Positions 8,661 to 16,466 of a stretch of 64,000 bases of DNA are shown here, in pieces. The notes under the pieces are model-generated. The model was not told the DNA's origin and ran no database searches. It saw nothing but the letters and a program-made list of their open reading frames with translations. Numbering within the stretch: the stretch's first letter is position 1; the number at the start of each line of letters is the position of its first letter. The DNA is taken from the NCBI GenBank assembly GCA_004297555.1, contig SCSV01000286.1, positions 1 through 64,000 on the forward strand. Direction: 5' to 3'. Source of the DNA: Salinibacterium sp. GTDB taxonomy: Bacteria; Actinomycetota; Actinomycetes; Actinomycetales; Microbacteriaceae. Made by a program: the position numbers and the translations under genes.

Positions 8661-8882
8661 ACGGTGGTGCACGGCGCTTGACCGCTTCTCGAATGCCCGG
8701 CCTAGTCAGCGAGGGGGCGCGTTTTCAGCCGGGGCTTACGACGACCGCCGCACCACCGCGGCGGTACTTCATCCGTGTGCAGCCGGAGTACCGAGTGACG
8801 AGACACGTAATGTCACGTTTCGCGTTACAGGGCAACGGAAATCGTCGTCGTGCCCACTCCACGGAGTGAGTCCACACGTAGT
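8661..8882. other. convergent intergenic region with dyad and GC hairpin
   Basis: 222 bp between the convergent M15 gene and the minus-strand 140-aa gene. It contains a GC-rich inverted repeat CCGCCGC-ACCACC-GCGGCGG near 8751-8770 without a T-tract, and a dyad TGTCAC-GTTTCGC-GTTACA at 8811-8829 belonging to the recurring family. A 63-codon TTG-start frame spans 8678-8869 but has no ribosome site and no recognisable protein character. Confidence 0.45.
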
Positions 8883-9305
8883 TCAATACGGATTCTCTTC
8901 GCCCTGCTGGGTCAGGTAGCTCGACTCGGTGATGCGCTTGGCCGAGATGAAGTCGACGAGCGTCTTCCTCTCCGTCACCTCCCTAAAGAGCTTGAGCCGC
9001 ATCTGGAAGTCCATGGCGTCGCCGTGCTTCGCGTCGTTCTCGTCCCAGACCTTCTTGCAGCCGGGGCAGTTCGTCTCGTTCAGCACACCGTCGCGTTTGA
9101 GCACGCGCTGCTGCATGCCGTCCCACTGCGCCACGCGCGGCCTGAGTTGGTGCATCTGATGAGGTCCGTAGTACGGAGAGCCCAGCTGCCCACACGCGTA
9201 CTCGTAGATGACGGGACTGTCGTCGCAGACGCGTCTCGAGTCGAGGTGAGCGCCGGGAGGAAACCAGTGGTAGACGATTTTCATTGGGACAGGTGAGATG
9301 GGCAT
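8883..9305 (-). CDS. hypothetical protein with CxxC pair
   Basis: 140 residues, unrecognised. An N-terminal segment MKIVYHWFPPGAH (an alternative start at 9284) leads to a tyrosine/histidine-rich middle (YGPHQMHQL) and a CPGCKKVWDE pair that could bind zinc with another cysteine. The C-terminal half is charged and helical. GGATGAAG lies just upstream of 9305. It is the last gene of the long minus-strand block. Confidence 0.6.
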   Translation of the reverse strand: MPISPVPMKIVYHWFPPGAHLDSRRVCDDSPVIYEYACGQLGSPYYGPHQMHQLRPRVAQWDGMQQRVLKRDGVLNETNCPGCKKVWDENDAKHGDAMDFQMRLKLFREVTERKTLVDFISAKRITESSYLTQQGEENPY

Positions 9306-9322
9306 CTAGTCTTCATCCAGTC

Positions 9323-9643
9323 TCAGTTTTCCTCCAGTCTCACGCGCCCATAGTTCTGTGACGCGGTGAACTTGATGACGAACTGCGCACGCGTCGGGCC
9401 GGAGAGGACTGGATGGTCGACGCTGCGCCGCAGCCGGCGGCTGAACTTGCCGAACTTGTAGATGACGAATTCGAGGCCGTGCTCCAACACACAGAGCTTG
9501 ATGAACTCGAATGTGGCTCGGACGATTCTCACTGCATGTTCGCGCTCGAGCCCTTGCGTCTCCTGCAGGTACTTGGCGAGCCCCCGCGTCGTAGGCGGGT
9601 AGTGGCCGGCGGGGAGCTGATGCGCCCGGGGTTGCTCAGGCAT
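9323..9643 (-). CDS. HU/IHF-like DNA-binding protein (divergent)
   Basis: 106 residues. From about residue 20 the sequence follows the HU/IHF fold: helices AVRIVRATFEFIKLCVLEHG, then FVIYKFGKFSRRLRR matching the conserved GFGTFxVRxR strand, and a C-terminal VIKFTASQNY like the FKPSKAL end of HU. HU proteins bend and coat DNA as dimers. The flexible DNA-binding arm is short. It overlaps the following gene start by 8 bp. The assignment rests on pattern and length, so it is moderately sure. Confidence 0.65.
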   Translation of the reverse strand: MPEQPRAHQLPAGHYPPTTRGLAKYLQETQGLEREHAVRIVRATFEFIKLCVLEHGLEFVIYKFGKFSRRLRRSVDHPVLSGPTRAQFVIKFTASQNYGRVRLEEN

Positions 9644-9818
9644 CGGGGTCCTTGTCGAAAGACCAACACGCGTTCCACAAATTCACCATGTCAGGCGTGA
9701 CCTTTCTATGGTCACCCTTGAAGTACCAGCTCATCGCGGCGCAGAAGATGGACTCCTTGAGCATCTGCCTTTTGCGCACTACGCGTTTCCGTTCCTTCGT
9801 CTTGGCTTCGCGCTTCAT
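9636..9818 (-). CDS. small basic protein
   Basis: 60 residues. The track gives a longer frame to 9962, but the ATG at 9818 overlaps the upstream stop as ATGA, the pattern used throughout this block, so I take it as the start. The N-terminus is very basic (KREAKTKERKRVVRKRQ), followed by an aromatic helix. Possibly nucleic-acid binding; function unknown. Confidence 0.6.
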   Translation of the reverse strand: MKREAKTKERKRVVRKRQMLKESIFCAAMSWYFKGDHRKVTPDMVNLWNACWSFDKDPDA

Positions 9819-10459
9819 TCGATACGCTCCACTCCCACGGTGTGAATCAACGACGGCTGCCACTCGAAGCCGCAGCCGCGCTTGAGCAGCTCGACCAGCA
9901 GCATCGTGCACGGCTCTGGACAGTGCTCGTAGTGTCCACTCATCGGGACGTGCTCGCTGCACCAGCCTCGAACGCGCCCATCAAAGCGTTCAACGTGCGT
10001 GACGGGTTCAGTGCAGCTTCCGTAATCGCACGTGATGCTGTCGACACACCGGTGCGTTTTGTGTGGCCGCGTTGCCCATTCTCCTCGGTCGACGTGCTGC
10101 AGCTTGCACTCCGGGCACGCGATGACAATGGGTATCGGGGGCTCTTTCGAGCCCGGCTTGCAGTGAACGCATTCGCAGATGCACTTGACGACGTCAACAG
10201 CTCCAACGTCGGGGCGCACAGGACGACACGAGGGACACGTCTGGTACTGCAGGATGTCGAAGTTGCTCTGGCAGGTCGAGCAGTAGCCGATGGGACCAGC
10301 CTGAGCACGGCGCTCAGCGCGCAGCTTCTCGCGTGCCGGCCCAGGCGGGAGGCCCCAGTAGCCACAGAAAGCGCAGACTCCGGCGCTCAGTCCTGGGTCT
10401 TCGCCCCTCGGTTCCTCACCGCATCTGTTACAGACCATGACGGTGCGAGTCACGGGCAT
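9815..10459 (-). CDS. multi-zinc-ribbon phage protein
   Basis: 214 residues with at least four Cys pairs: CNRCGEE near the N-terminus, CAFCG, YCSTCQ with CPSCRP, and a C-terminal CPECKLQHVDRGEWATRP followed by a His-Cys. The WATRPHKTH segment resembles a short zinc-ribbon motif common in small phage proteins of unknown role. It is coupled to both neighbours by overlaps. Nothing identifies a catalytic activity; a nucleic-acid or protein adaptor is the most that can be inferred. Confidence 0.65.
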   Translation of the reverse strand: MPVTRTVMVCNRCGEEPRGEDPGLSAGVCAFCGYWGLPPGPAREKLRAERRAQAGPIGYCSTCQSNFDILQYQTCPSCRPVRPDVGAVDVVKCICECVHCKPGSKEPPIPIVIACPECKLQHVDRGEWATRPHKTHRCVDSITCDYGSCTEPVTHVERFDGRVRGWCSEHVPMSGHYEHCPEPCTMLLVELLKRGCGFEWQPSLIHTVGVERIE

Positions 10460-10677
10460 CCACGCTGGATGGTGTCGAGGGTCTTCTGCAGCAGGTGAGC
10501 ATGCGTCGCAAGCTCAGTACGGAGTTGAGACTTGTTCTTCACGTCGCTCAGCTCCAGCAACGCGGCCGCCTCGTCGCGCACGTGCTTGAAGAGGTTCTCC
10601 AGCACCTGGGCGCGCTCCTTCCTGCTCTGCGCAGGAGGAACGGCTCCATCGAACTTCACGCGTGGAGGGCTCATCAC
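10450..10677 (-). CDS. small helical protein
   Basis: 75 residues, unrecognised. It is mostly helical and charged (RKERAQVLENLFKHVRDEAAA), consistent with a short coiled coil. The start at 10677 overlaps the upstream stop as ATGA. It overlaps the next gene by 10 bp. Confidence 0.58.
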   Translation of the reverse strand: MMSPPRVKFDGAVPPAQSRKERAQVLENLFKHVRDEAAALLELSDVKNKSQLRTELATHAHLLQKTLDTIQRGCP

Positions 10678-10880
10678 TTAACTCGTTCCAAATGGGTCGC
10701 GTAGACCACCGGGAAGATGATGGAGAACCCCATCGCGGTGAGGACACACACAGGGGCATAGACGTCGTACGCGATGGTCGTGCGCGCGAACATCTCGATG
10801 ATGCGAAGGGCGATACCGCCGACAACGGTCCCGGTGAGGAGACCCAAGGCCACCGAGAAGATGTACATCAGCTCTCTCAT
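10674..10880 (-). CDS. two-TM small membrane protein
   Basis: 68 residues with two hydrophobic segments, at about 4-29 (MYIFSVALGLLTGTVVGGIA) and 38-62 (YAPVCVLTAMGFSIIFPVVY). The overlapping frame 10678-10884 is a shadow lacking hydrophobic order. TGAGGGTTGA precedes the start. It is an inner-membrane protein of unknown role, next to another two-TM protein. Confidence 0.62.
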   Translation of the reverse strand: MRELMYIFSVALGLLTGTVVGGIALRIIEMFARTTIAYDVYAPVCVLTAMGFSIIFPVVYATHLERVK

Positions 10881-10887
10881 TCAACCC

Positions 10888-11076
10888 TCAATCTTTTCTC
10901 TCCGCCCGATTGGTGTAGAGCCAGACCACGAGGGCGGCCAACGTGCTGAGCACCTTGGTGATGAGCAGGTGGTGGCATCCGGTGTTCTGGATGTCCAGCT
11001 CTACGGCAACGAGGTGTGTGCCGATGGCGATGCCGAGAAAGAGCAACCGCGCGAGACGGGCGTCGACCGAGTTCAC
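10888..11076 (-). CDS. two-TM small membrane protein, GTG start
   Basis: 62 residues. The track shows a longer frame, but a GTG at 11076 overlaps the NUDIX stop as GTGA and gives a compact membrane protein: ARLLFLGIAIGTHLVAVEL and LLITKVLSTLAALVVWLY are the two hydrophobic segments. The upstream part of the longer frame is a shadow of the NUDIX gene. Function unknown; it pairs with the similar gene at 10674. Confidence 0.6.
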   Translation of the reverse strand: MNSVDARLARLLFLGIAIGTHLVAVELDIQNTGCHHLLITKVLSTLAALVVWLYTNRAERKD

Positions 11077-11774
11077 TGTGGCTGCCCCCAGGTGAGCCAC
11101 CGACCGATGGCGATTTCGGTGCCGGGCGTCACTGGCCGCGGAGGGATGCGATGGTCGAAGCACTCCCACGGGGTGTGCTTCTCGGGCTCGGTGCACATCG
11201 GCGGCTCATGGTCTCGCAGGTGGAGAAGAAAGTACTCAAGCACCGCGCGCGTACCGTTCGGCCGAACGTGGTGCGACGGAGGACCGAACGGGATGAAGCG
11301 CTCGGGGTCGGCGGTGATGGCCATCTCTTCTTTGATTTCTCGAACTGCAGCCTGCAGTGCAGTCTCGCCGGGTTCGATGTGCCCCCCTGGCGTGGCCCAC
11401 TGTCCATGGAAAATCAAAGGCGGCTTGCGCTTCATCAGCCACATGCCGGCAGAGGAGGTGACGTGCACGATGACTGCGCGGGCGGGCTTGTCCAGCTCGG
11501 CACGCGCGAGCCGCTCGATACCGATGGCGGTGAAGCGTGCCTCGATTTCCTTCACGCTGAAGCGTCGGAAGTCGATGCCGCATGCGGCGCACTGCATCTC
11601 GCCGTCGTCGCCGTAGAGCACGCCCGCGTGCTGCGCGTCGTGGCGCAGCCAGAGCATGTAGCGGAGCTTCATGTTGTCGTCAGTGAGCGTACCGATGGTC
11701 GCGGCCCGTGCGCAGATGGGGCATTTCTCACGAAGCTCGTCGTGGAACTCGCACTTCGTCATGTCACGCATCAC
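11073..11774 (-). CDS. NUDIX hydrolase with N-terminal zinc-binding extension
   Basis: 233 residues. The NUDIX box (about residues 131-153) reads GHIEPGETALQAAVREIKEE followed by MAI, matching GX5EX7REUXEEXGU except that the late Gly is Ala. NUDIX enzymes cleave nucleoside diphosphates linked to another group, for example to sanitise nucleotides or decap RNA. The first 70 residues add Cys pairs (CEFH, CPIC, CAAC) that probably bind zinc and may select substrate. It is coupled to the HerA-like gene by ATGA. The exact substrate cannot be assigned. Confidence 0.85.
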   Translation of the reverse strand: MMRDMTKCEFHDELREKCPICARAATIGTLTDDNMKLRYMLWLRHDAQHAGVLYGDDGEMQCAACGIDFRRFSVKEIEARFTAIGIERLARAELDKPARAVIVHVTSSAGMWLMKRKPPLIFHGQWATPGGHIEPGETALQAAVREIKEEMAITADPERFIPFGPPSHHVRPNGTRAVLEYFLLHLRDHEPPMCTEPEKHTPWECFDHRIPPRPVTPGTEIAIGRWLTWGQPQ

Positions 11775-13432
11775 GCCACCTCGGGATGGTTCTTCTGCGC
11801 CAGCACCGGGTTGATGTAGTACTGGTCAGTGTCTTCGTCGTCCTTCACGAAGATGCCTCGGCCCACGAGGTCGCGGACGTAGTTGTTCGCGCCGCCGGTG
11901 TTCGGCGCCATGCCGACCTTCTCCTGGATGGTCTCCTTCATCAGCGGGCCGTGCACGCGCACGACCTCGACCATGTCCTTCATCTTGCCGACGATGTTCG
12001 AGCCGTGGCGGACGAGAGCATCGTCGAGCGTGCGCGAGTAGAGCTTGTCGCCCGGCGCGAGCTTCATGCCCTCAGCGGTGAGCTGCAGCTGGCCGTCGGC
12101 GTTAGGCACGATGAGACCCACGGCCTTCATGTCGCGCACGTAGTTGTTGTAGCCACCCGTGCCCGGCTTCATGCCGATGACGGTGGCGAGGTCGTCAGCG
12201 GATAGAGGACCGGCGTAGAGCGCCGCGAGGATATCGTGCATCTTCCCCACGAGCTTGAAGCCGTTCTGCACGCTGTTGACCTGCTTGCCGGCGTGCTCGC
12301 CGACGCTCTTGTCGAGACCGCGCACCGCGCGCTGCATCTCCTTCGCCTTGGACGCACGAAGCTTCTCGTACTTATCCTGCAGTGCAATGTACTCGGGCAC
12401 GGCCTCTGCGCGCGTCGTCTGCGTCTTAGCGTGGAGGACCTTCGCCAGCTCACCCTTCAACCGCTCATTCTCCTCGCGCAGGAGCTTCGGGTCGTTCGCC
12501 TTCGCGGCTTCGAGCGCCTCGGTTAGAGCGCCCTTCAGCTTCTCGACATCGACCGTGCGAAGCGCAGGAGTCCTCTTCGTCTTGCCGCCGAACTCCGGCG
12601 TGTCGGACGAGTCGAACGTGCACTTTGCGTGGACGCGAACGACTTCGCAGACCTTGAGCAGGCGCCGGCTCGCCAGGATGCACTGACCAGTTTCGAGTCG
12701 TGGCAGAGCCCCCTCGATGGTGATGTCGCGCTCGTTGTGAAAGTCAAAGCGCGCCTCTGAGACGTTCGAGTCGAACCACTCGGAGATGGCTTTGCGCTCG
12801 TGCTTCGCACTACAGGCGAACGCGAACACCACCTCGGCGTTGTTGAGACAGCGCTTGTGAATCGACTGTGGGAACTGCGAAATCATCGACGAGCCAACGC
12901 CGCGCTGCCGCCCAATGCGAATGAGCCGCTCGATGCGGTTCAGCAGCGTTGCCGCTTTCGGCTCTGGGGCTCGGTCCTGCGGAATGAAGAGGTGACACTC
13001 TTCCCAGAAGACGTGGAGCGGGTTCCGGTTTCGCTTCTTCAGCTGCCACAGTGCCTCGGCGAAGTCGATGAGGAACTCGGTCTGCTGGCCCAACGTGAAG
13101 TCGGAGATGTCGAGCACCGAGGAGATGCCGCTCGTGACGATGGTCTCGGCGATGACCGCACCCATCTTCGACGTGACGGGGAAGTCGGCATGGTCGCCAC
13201 CGAACACGTAGACCGGGTAGCCGCCCTTCTTCCCATCAGCGCCGATGCGAAGGCCGTAGCCGATGCCCACCGGGTCCACGTAGACGAGCTGCGCGCCGGC
13301 CTCGAGAAACTCTTCGGCGACCTTGGTGGCGGCGTAGCTCTTGCCGGTGCCGCTCATGCCGAGGAAGGCGACGCGTTCGGTGACGAGCTTGAAGGGGAGG
13401 TGCACCTTGGTGCAGACGTTGAAGTGCTTCAT
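11771..13432 (-). CDS. HerA/FtsK-like ATPase with tandem C-terminal repeats
   Basis: I start this at the ATG at 13432, which overlaps the upstream stop as ATGA, giving 553 residues; the track extends to 13564. The N-terminal ATPase has Walker A GMSGTGKS (residues 25-32) and Walker B HVFWEECH, with SSVLDISDFTL and QFPQSIHKRCLNNA as in HerA/VirB4-type DNA translocases. A helical coiled-coil region follows (about 310-420). The C-terminus carries two similar winged-helix-like units, MKPGTGGYNNYVRDMKAVGL and MAPNTGGANNYVRDLVGRGI. A DNA-pumping or DNA-remodelling motor is likely. A second family member lies at 42226. Confidence 0.82.
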   Translation of the reverse strand: MKHFNVCTKVHLPFKLVTERVAFLGMSGTGKSYAATKVAEEFLEAGAQLVYVDPVGIGYGLRIGADGKKGGYPVYVFGGDHADFPVTSKMGAVIAETIVTSGISSVLDISDFTLGQQTEFLIDFAEALWQLKKRNRNPLHVFWEECHLFIPQDRAPEPKAATLLNRIERLIRIGRQRGVGSSMISQFPQSIHKRCLNNAEVVFAFACSAKHERKAISEWFDSNVSEARFDFHNERDITIEGALPRLETGQCILASRRLLKVCEVVRVHAKCTFDSSDTPEFGGKTKRTPALRTVDVEKLKGALTEALEAAKANDPKLLREENERLKGELAKVLHAKTQTTRAEAVPEYIALQDKYEKLRASKAKEMQRAVRGLDKSVGEHAGKQVNSVQNGFKLVGKMHDILAALYAGPLSADDLATVIGMKPGTGGYNNYVRDMKAVGLIVPNADGQLQLTAEGMKLAPGDKLYSRTLDDALVRHGSNIVGKMKDMVEVVRVHGPLMKETIQEKVGMAPNTGGANNYVRDLVGRGIFVKDDEDTDQYYINPVLAQKNHPEVA

Positions 13433-13656
13433 GTGATGCGCTCCTTGCGTGACTTGAGCAGCCCACGACGAGCGAGGTCCTTTCGGACTTTCTGGGCGAC
13501 TCTGAGTGACGCTCCAGTTTCTCGCATGGATTCGAGAATGGTCAGCGTCGGGTCCCGCTCCCACGCCGCTACGAGCTGCGCACGAAAGGTGAAAGGGTCA
13601 CCGGGGCGGGTGACGCGAGACTTGGGGCGCGGGGCGAAGCTCACTGCTCCGGCCAT
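13429..13656 (-). CDS. small putative DNA-binding protein
   Basis: 75 residues from an internal ATG at 13656; the longer frame upstream is a shadow. The basic N-terminus (APRPKSRVTRPGDP) leads to a helical region ILESMRETGASLRVAQKVRK resembling a helix-turn-helix, ending in RRGLLKSRKE like a winged-helix wing. It is coupled to the HerA-like gene by ATGA. Role inferred only from sequence character. Confidence 0.52.
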   Translation of the reverse strand: MAGAVSFAPRPKSRVTRPGDPFTFRAQLVAAWERDPTLTILESMRETGASLRVAQKVRKDLARRGLLKSRKERIT

Positions 13657-13841
13657 CCTCCCCGAGGCGCAAAGGCCGCCCAGGGCTTCATCTGCTTCTT
13701 CTTCACCTTCTTGCCCTTCACCAGAACGTCCTTGCACAGCTTCACGACCTTGTCGGCGGTGAGACGAGAGCTGCCGCCGTTGACGAGGAAGTCGTTGATG
13801 GTGGTCTCCACCGCCACTTCGAGCTTCGCTTGCGCGTTCAT
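13641..13841 (-). CDS. small basic protein
   Basis: 66 residues, unrecognised. The C-terminal half is lysine-rich (LVKGKKVKKKQMKPWAAF). Its ATG at 13841 overlaps the upstream stop as ATGA, supporting the start. Confidence 0.55.
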   Translation of the reverse strand: MNAQAKLEVAVETTINDFLVNGGSSRLTADKVVKLCKDVLVKGKKVKKKQMKPWAAFAPRGGWPEQ

Positions 13842-14161
13842 TTGTCGCTCTTCTTCGCTTCCTTGAACATCTTGTGCTCGTTGCGGAAGTAGATGCAGGC
13901 CACGATGAAGTCGTAGCGATACGCGCTCATCTCCTCCGACGGGTTCATGTTGCCGAACACGACTTTGGGCACCGACGTCACGCGGTCGATGCGCACGTCG
14001 TGGGTACCCCCACGGTGATGCCCATAATCGTCCCGTCGGTAGAGCTTCGTGTCCTTCATGAAGTGGTTACCGACCTGCTCGTCGAGCCACTTGTCGGCGA
14101 CCTCCTCGACCTCGGATGTGGAGAGTTCGAGTTGCTCGCTCCGGGTGATGGTGATGTTCAT
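13838..14161 (-). CDS. hypothetical protein
   Basis: 107 residues from the ATG at 14161, which overlaps the thyX stop (ATGA); the track start at 14203 is less likely. It shows an acidic N-terminal helix (TSEVEEVADKWLDEQVG) and a mixed alpha/beta remainder with HHRGGTHDVRIDRV. No family recognised. Confidence 0.6.
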   Translation of the reverse strand: MNITITRSEQLELSTSEVEEVADKWLDEQVGNHFMKDTKLYRRDDYGHHRGGTHDVRIDRVTSVPKVVFGNMNPSEEMSAYRYDFIVACIYFRNEHKMFKEAKKSDK

Positions 14162-15108
14162 CGCGTGAGCCTCTTCATGAGCGCCTTGGCCTCGTCGCTC
14201 CACTGCGGCGAGGAGTCGGTCGGGCCGGCACAGTTGCTCAGGATGCCCCTGAGCAGCATGGTCTCGCTCCTCGACAGCCGCACCGCGTACTTGGTGTACT
14301 CCTCGTAGAGCGCGTACCAGCGCGGAAACAAAGCTTGCGTGAACGCAGCCTGCGCGCGGGCGTACTCCTGGGTGATGCCCTGCGCGTGGCTGTCATCGCG
14401 GAGCCCCAGCATGTGCAGGTCCATTCGCAGGTTCATCTGAATCATGCAGACGGAGTAGATGGTGTTGGGAAGGACCATGCGCGCGGTCTCGGGCGCGATG
14501 CCGTCTTTGAGCGCCTGCTCATACTCACGGTAGGCGGACTTCTGCTCATCTTCGAGAGAGACGAGGAAATTCCCAGCGGCGTGAGGATGCAGCGCACCCT
14601 CGCTGCCCTGCTTGTTCGTTTTCGACTGCCCAAGCACCTCTTCGAGCTTCGGCGCGTAGAAGTCGTTGGGCAGCTGCATGTAGCGCGCGGACGCCTCGTT
14701 GTAGCTCGCGGCTCTGTGTCGATGGAGCTGACGGAAGACGAAGATGGGCGCTTTCCAGAGCGTGCGGATGACCGGCATCTCGGCCGGCGTCTCGTGGCGG
14801 TTCTTGTACATGTACTCGAGGATGCCGTGGTCGCCACGGGGGTAGGGCTTCCACTGGTGGTCACAAAACTGTGACCCTCCAGTTCTAGCGTCTCCTGCAT
14901 CCCGAACAGCCCCACACCCTTCACAGCGCTCGTACGGCTCCCAGCTGATGAAACCTTTGCCGGTGGAAGTCCGAGCCGCCTCGACGATGGTCTCATCGGA
15001 GCCCATGTGGTCGAGGTACTGCACGAAACCGTGTGGCGCGATGTCAATGCGACTGGGGACCGGGCGGTAGATGGTCTCGGCGACAGGTTCGAGTCGAACT
15101 GTCTTCAT
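14158..15108 (-). CDS. thyX: FAD-dependent thymidylate synthase ThyX
   Basis: 316 residues from the ATG at 15108 (ATGA overlap with the upstream gene). The ThyX signature RHRxxSxNExSxR appears as RHRAASYNEASAR at about 130-142, and HETPAEMPVIRTLWKAPIFV supplies the flavin/dUMP-site histidine region. ThyX makes dTMP from dUMP using methylene-THF, FAD and NADPH, feeding phage DNA synthesis together with the dNMP kinase. It is longer than the usual 220-250 residues. Residues 62-83 hold an insertion CEGCG ... CDH that looks like a zinc knuckle and is not part of the core enzyme. Confidence 0.93.
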   Translation of the reverse strand: MKTVRLEPVAETIYRPVPSRIDIAPHGFVQYLDHMGSDETIVEAARTSTGKGFISWEPYERCEGCGAVRDAGDARTGGSQFCDHQWKPYPRGDHGILEYMYKNRHETPAEMPVIRTLWKAPIFVFRQLHRHRAASYNEASARYMQLPNDFYAPKLEEVLGQSKTNKQGSEGALHPHAAGNFLVSLEDEQKSAYREYEQALKDGIAPETARMVLPNTIYSVCMIQMNLRMDLHMLGLRDDSHAQGITQEYARAQAAFTQALFPRWYALYEEYTKYAVRLSRSETMLLRGILSNCAGPTDSSPQWSDEAKALMKRLTR

Positions 15109-15314
15109 CGTGGTAGTTCCTTCGGCAGTGGCGAGAGGTCGTGCCAGTACTGCAGGTCTCTGCACTTCTGGTCACTACCGGCGTAGCTCCATCGGTCGTT
15201 CATGAACTGCACGAGCACGGTCTCCCAGACCGGCGTGGTGGTACCAAACGTCAACGGACGCAAGCCGACAACGATACGAGAATGAGTCGGGGGTATGGTT
15301 TGCGGAAACCACAT
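15105..15314 (-). CDS. hypothetical protein
   Basis: 69 residues from the ATG at 15314, overlapping the upstream stop as TGATG; the upstream part of the track ORF is a shadow of the membrane gene. Contains WSYAGSDQKCRDLQYWHDL; no family recognised. Coupled to thyX. Confidence 0.55.
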   Translation of the reverse strand: MWFPQTIPPTHSRIVVGLRPLTFGTTTPVWETVLVQFMNDRWSYAGSDQKCRDLQYWHDLSPLPKELPR

Positions 15315-15661
15315 CACAGCCACCACAGAACGACGAGCTTGCCGGTAACGACAGTCACTACCGACAGAATGACGCTCGCCGTAGAGACGATGAACGTTCG
15401 ATTGAATGCCCCCTTGTACCTCTCGTCTTCTTTGGCGGTCTGAATCTGGTGAGTCAAGAGCCCGGTCAGCAACGCGAGACCGAACGCGGCTGCGTAGCTC
15501 AACAGCGGCAGGCCGAAAACCGGCACCACGAACCAGCCCCAAAGCTTCGCGACCGCCCACCCGCGAACGAGCGCCGTGACGACACTGAGCGGGATGGAGA
15601 CGACCACGGCTCCCAGAGTGCGCGCCAACGAATTCTCGTCAGCATCATCTTCTCGTGCCAT
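15314..15661 (-). CDS. three-TM membrane protein
   Basis: 115 residues from ATG 15661, chosen over 15697 because it sits immediately after the previous stop. An acidic N-terminus (MAREDDADEN) precedes about three hydrophobic segments (LGAVVVSIPLSVVTALV, WFVVPVFGLPLLSYAAAFGL, VSTASVILSVVTVVTGKLVV). Probably an inner-membrane protein; role unknown. Confidence 0.62.
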   Translation of the reverse strand: MAREDDADENSLARTLGAVVVSIPLSVVTALVRGWAVAKLWGWFVVPVFGLPLLSYAAAFGLALLTGLLTHQIQTAKEDERYKGAFNRTFIVSTASVILSVVTVVTGKLVVLWWL

Positions 15662-15662
15662 T

Positions 15663-16391
15663 TCAGCGTCCTCCGACGGCGAGACCGTCCTCTTCATAGA
15701 TTTCGAGCCCGTCGATGTGACGCACCTTCGAAGCGATGGCAGCGCGCACCATCTTCTCGTTCAGCTCCAGGTACTCGCGCGGCACCTTCTTGATGTTCAC
15801 CAACCTGAACGTCCAGCGCTTGCGGCTCGCGACCTGGGCGTACTTCACATTTGACGCGGCTGCTGCCACGGCAGCACTCGCCTGGACAACGCGCGCCGGG
15901 GTCTGCACGGTGACCGCCTCGGTGGCGTGCTCCAATGCGGCCTGCATGTCACCAGCAGCTGCCGCTTCATCAGCCTTCCGTGCCGCCTCCAGTCTCAGGC
16001 GTTCTGCAGCAGCAGCCGCTTCGCGCTTGTAGCCGATGAGGTTCTGCCGGAGCGTAGTCTCCAATGCGGCGAGTTTTTGAGTCGCTGGTGCGAACACATC
16101 CCGCGCGGCCTTGAGCGCTGCGTTCAGGGGTTTGGTGATGGTCTCGAGCTTCTCCTTCACCACCTTCTGTGCCGCGACCACCTCGACGAGCATCGAGGCC
16201 GCCTTTTGTTCGGTGACGGCATCGGTGATTTTCAGGAGCTGCGCCTGAGCGGCCAGCGACGTCACCCGAGGCTGCACGAGAGAGAGCGCAGCCGTTGGCT
16301 CTTCGTGCTGGATGGTGGAGATGGAAAGCGGCTTCGCATCCACAGTGGCCGTAGAGGCTTTCACCGGCGTCTTCTTCGCGCGTGCAGGCAT
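15663..16391 (-). CDS. coiled-coil phage protein with conserved C-terminal domain
   Basis: 242 residues. The long Ala/Lys/Glu-rich middle (about 45-180) is helical and probably a coiled coil. The C-terminus (RKRWTFRLVNIKKVPREYLE ... IDGLEIYEEDGLAV) resembles the end domain of a phage family often encoded near replication and recombination genes, where PREYL and IPGxxxYxE are conserved. The start at 16391 has an excellent AGGAGG site. It is promoter-proximal: a TTGACG and a TGTCAC-N7-GTTACA dyad lie just upstream. Function unknown. Confidence 0.7.
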   Translation of the reverse strand: MPARAKKTPVKASTATVDAKPLSISTIQHEEPTAALSLVQPRVTSLAAQAQLLKITDAVTEQKAASMLVEVVAAQKVVKEKLETITKPLNAALKAARDVFAPATQKLAALETTLRQNLIGYKREAAAAAERLRLEAARKADEAAAAGDMQAALEHATEAVTVQTPARVVQASAAVAAAASNVKYAQVASRKRWTFRLVNIKKVPREYLELNEKMVRAAIASKVRHIDGLEIYEEDGLAVGGR

Positions 16392-16405
16392 CTCTGCCCT
16401 CCTGG

Positions 16406-16441
16406 TGTCACCTTCTACGTTACAGTCGTGTACCGCGTCAA
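16406..16441 (-). promoter_or_regulatory. promoter region with TTGACG and TGTCAC-N7-GTTACA dyad
   Basis: Upstream of the minus-strand gene at 16391. Read on the minus strand, TTGACG (16441-16436) is followed 11 nt later by the dyad TGTAAC GTAGAAG GTGACA (16424-16406) and then by AGGAGG and ATG. The dyad would cover the -10 region, as repressor operators do. No good TATAAT-like hexamer is visible. Confidence 0.55.
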
Positions 16442-16466
16442 CAGCGAACTTCGAAGAATCGACGTT

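Noticed and set aside
8678-8869. 63-aa plus-strand ORF in the convergent gap
   Set aside because: TTG start without ribosome site, low-complexity translation, and it contains a member of the dyad family; not supported as a gene.
10678-10884. 68-aa ORF overlapping the small membrane gene
   Set aside because: Alternative frame without hydrophobic segments; the 10674-10880 frame is clearly membrane-like and coupled to its neighbour.
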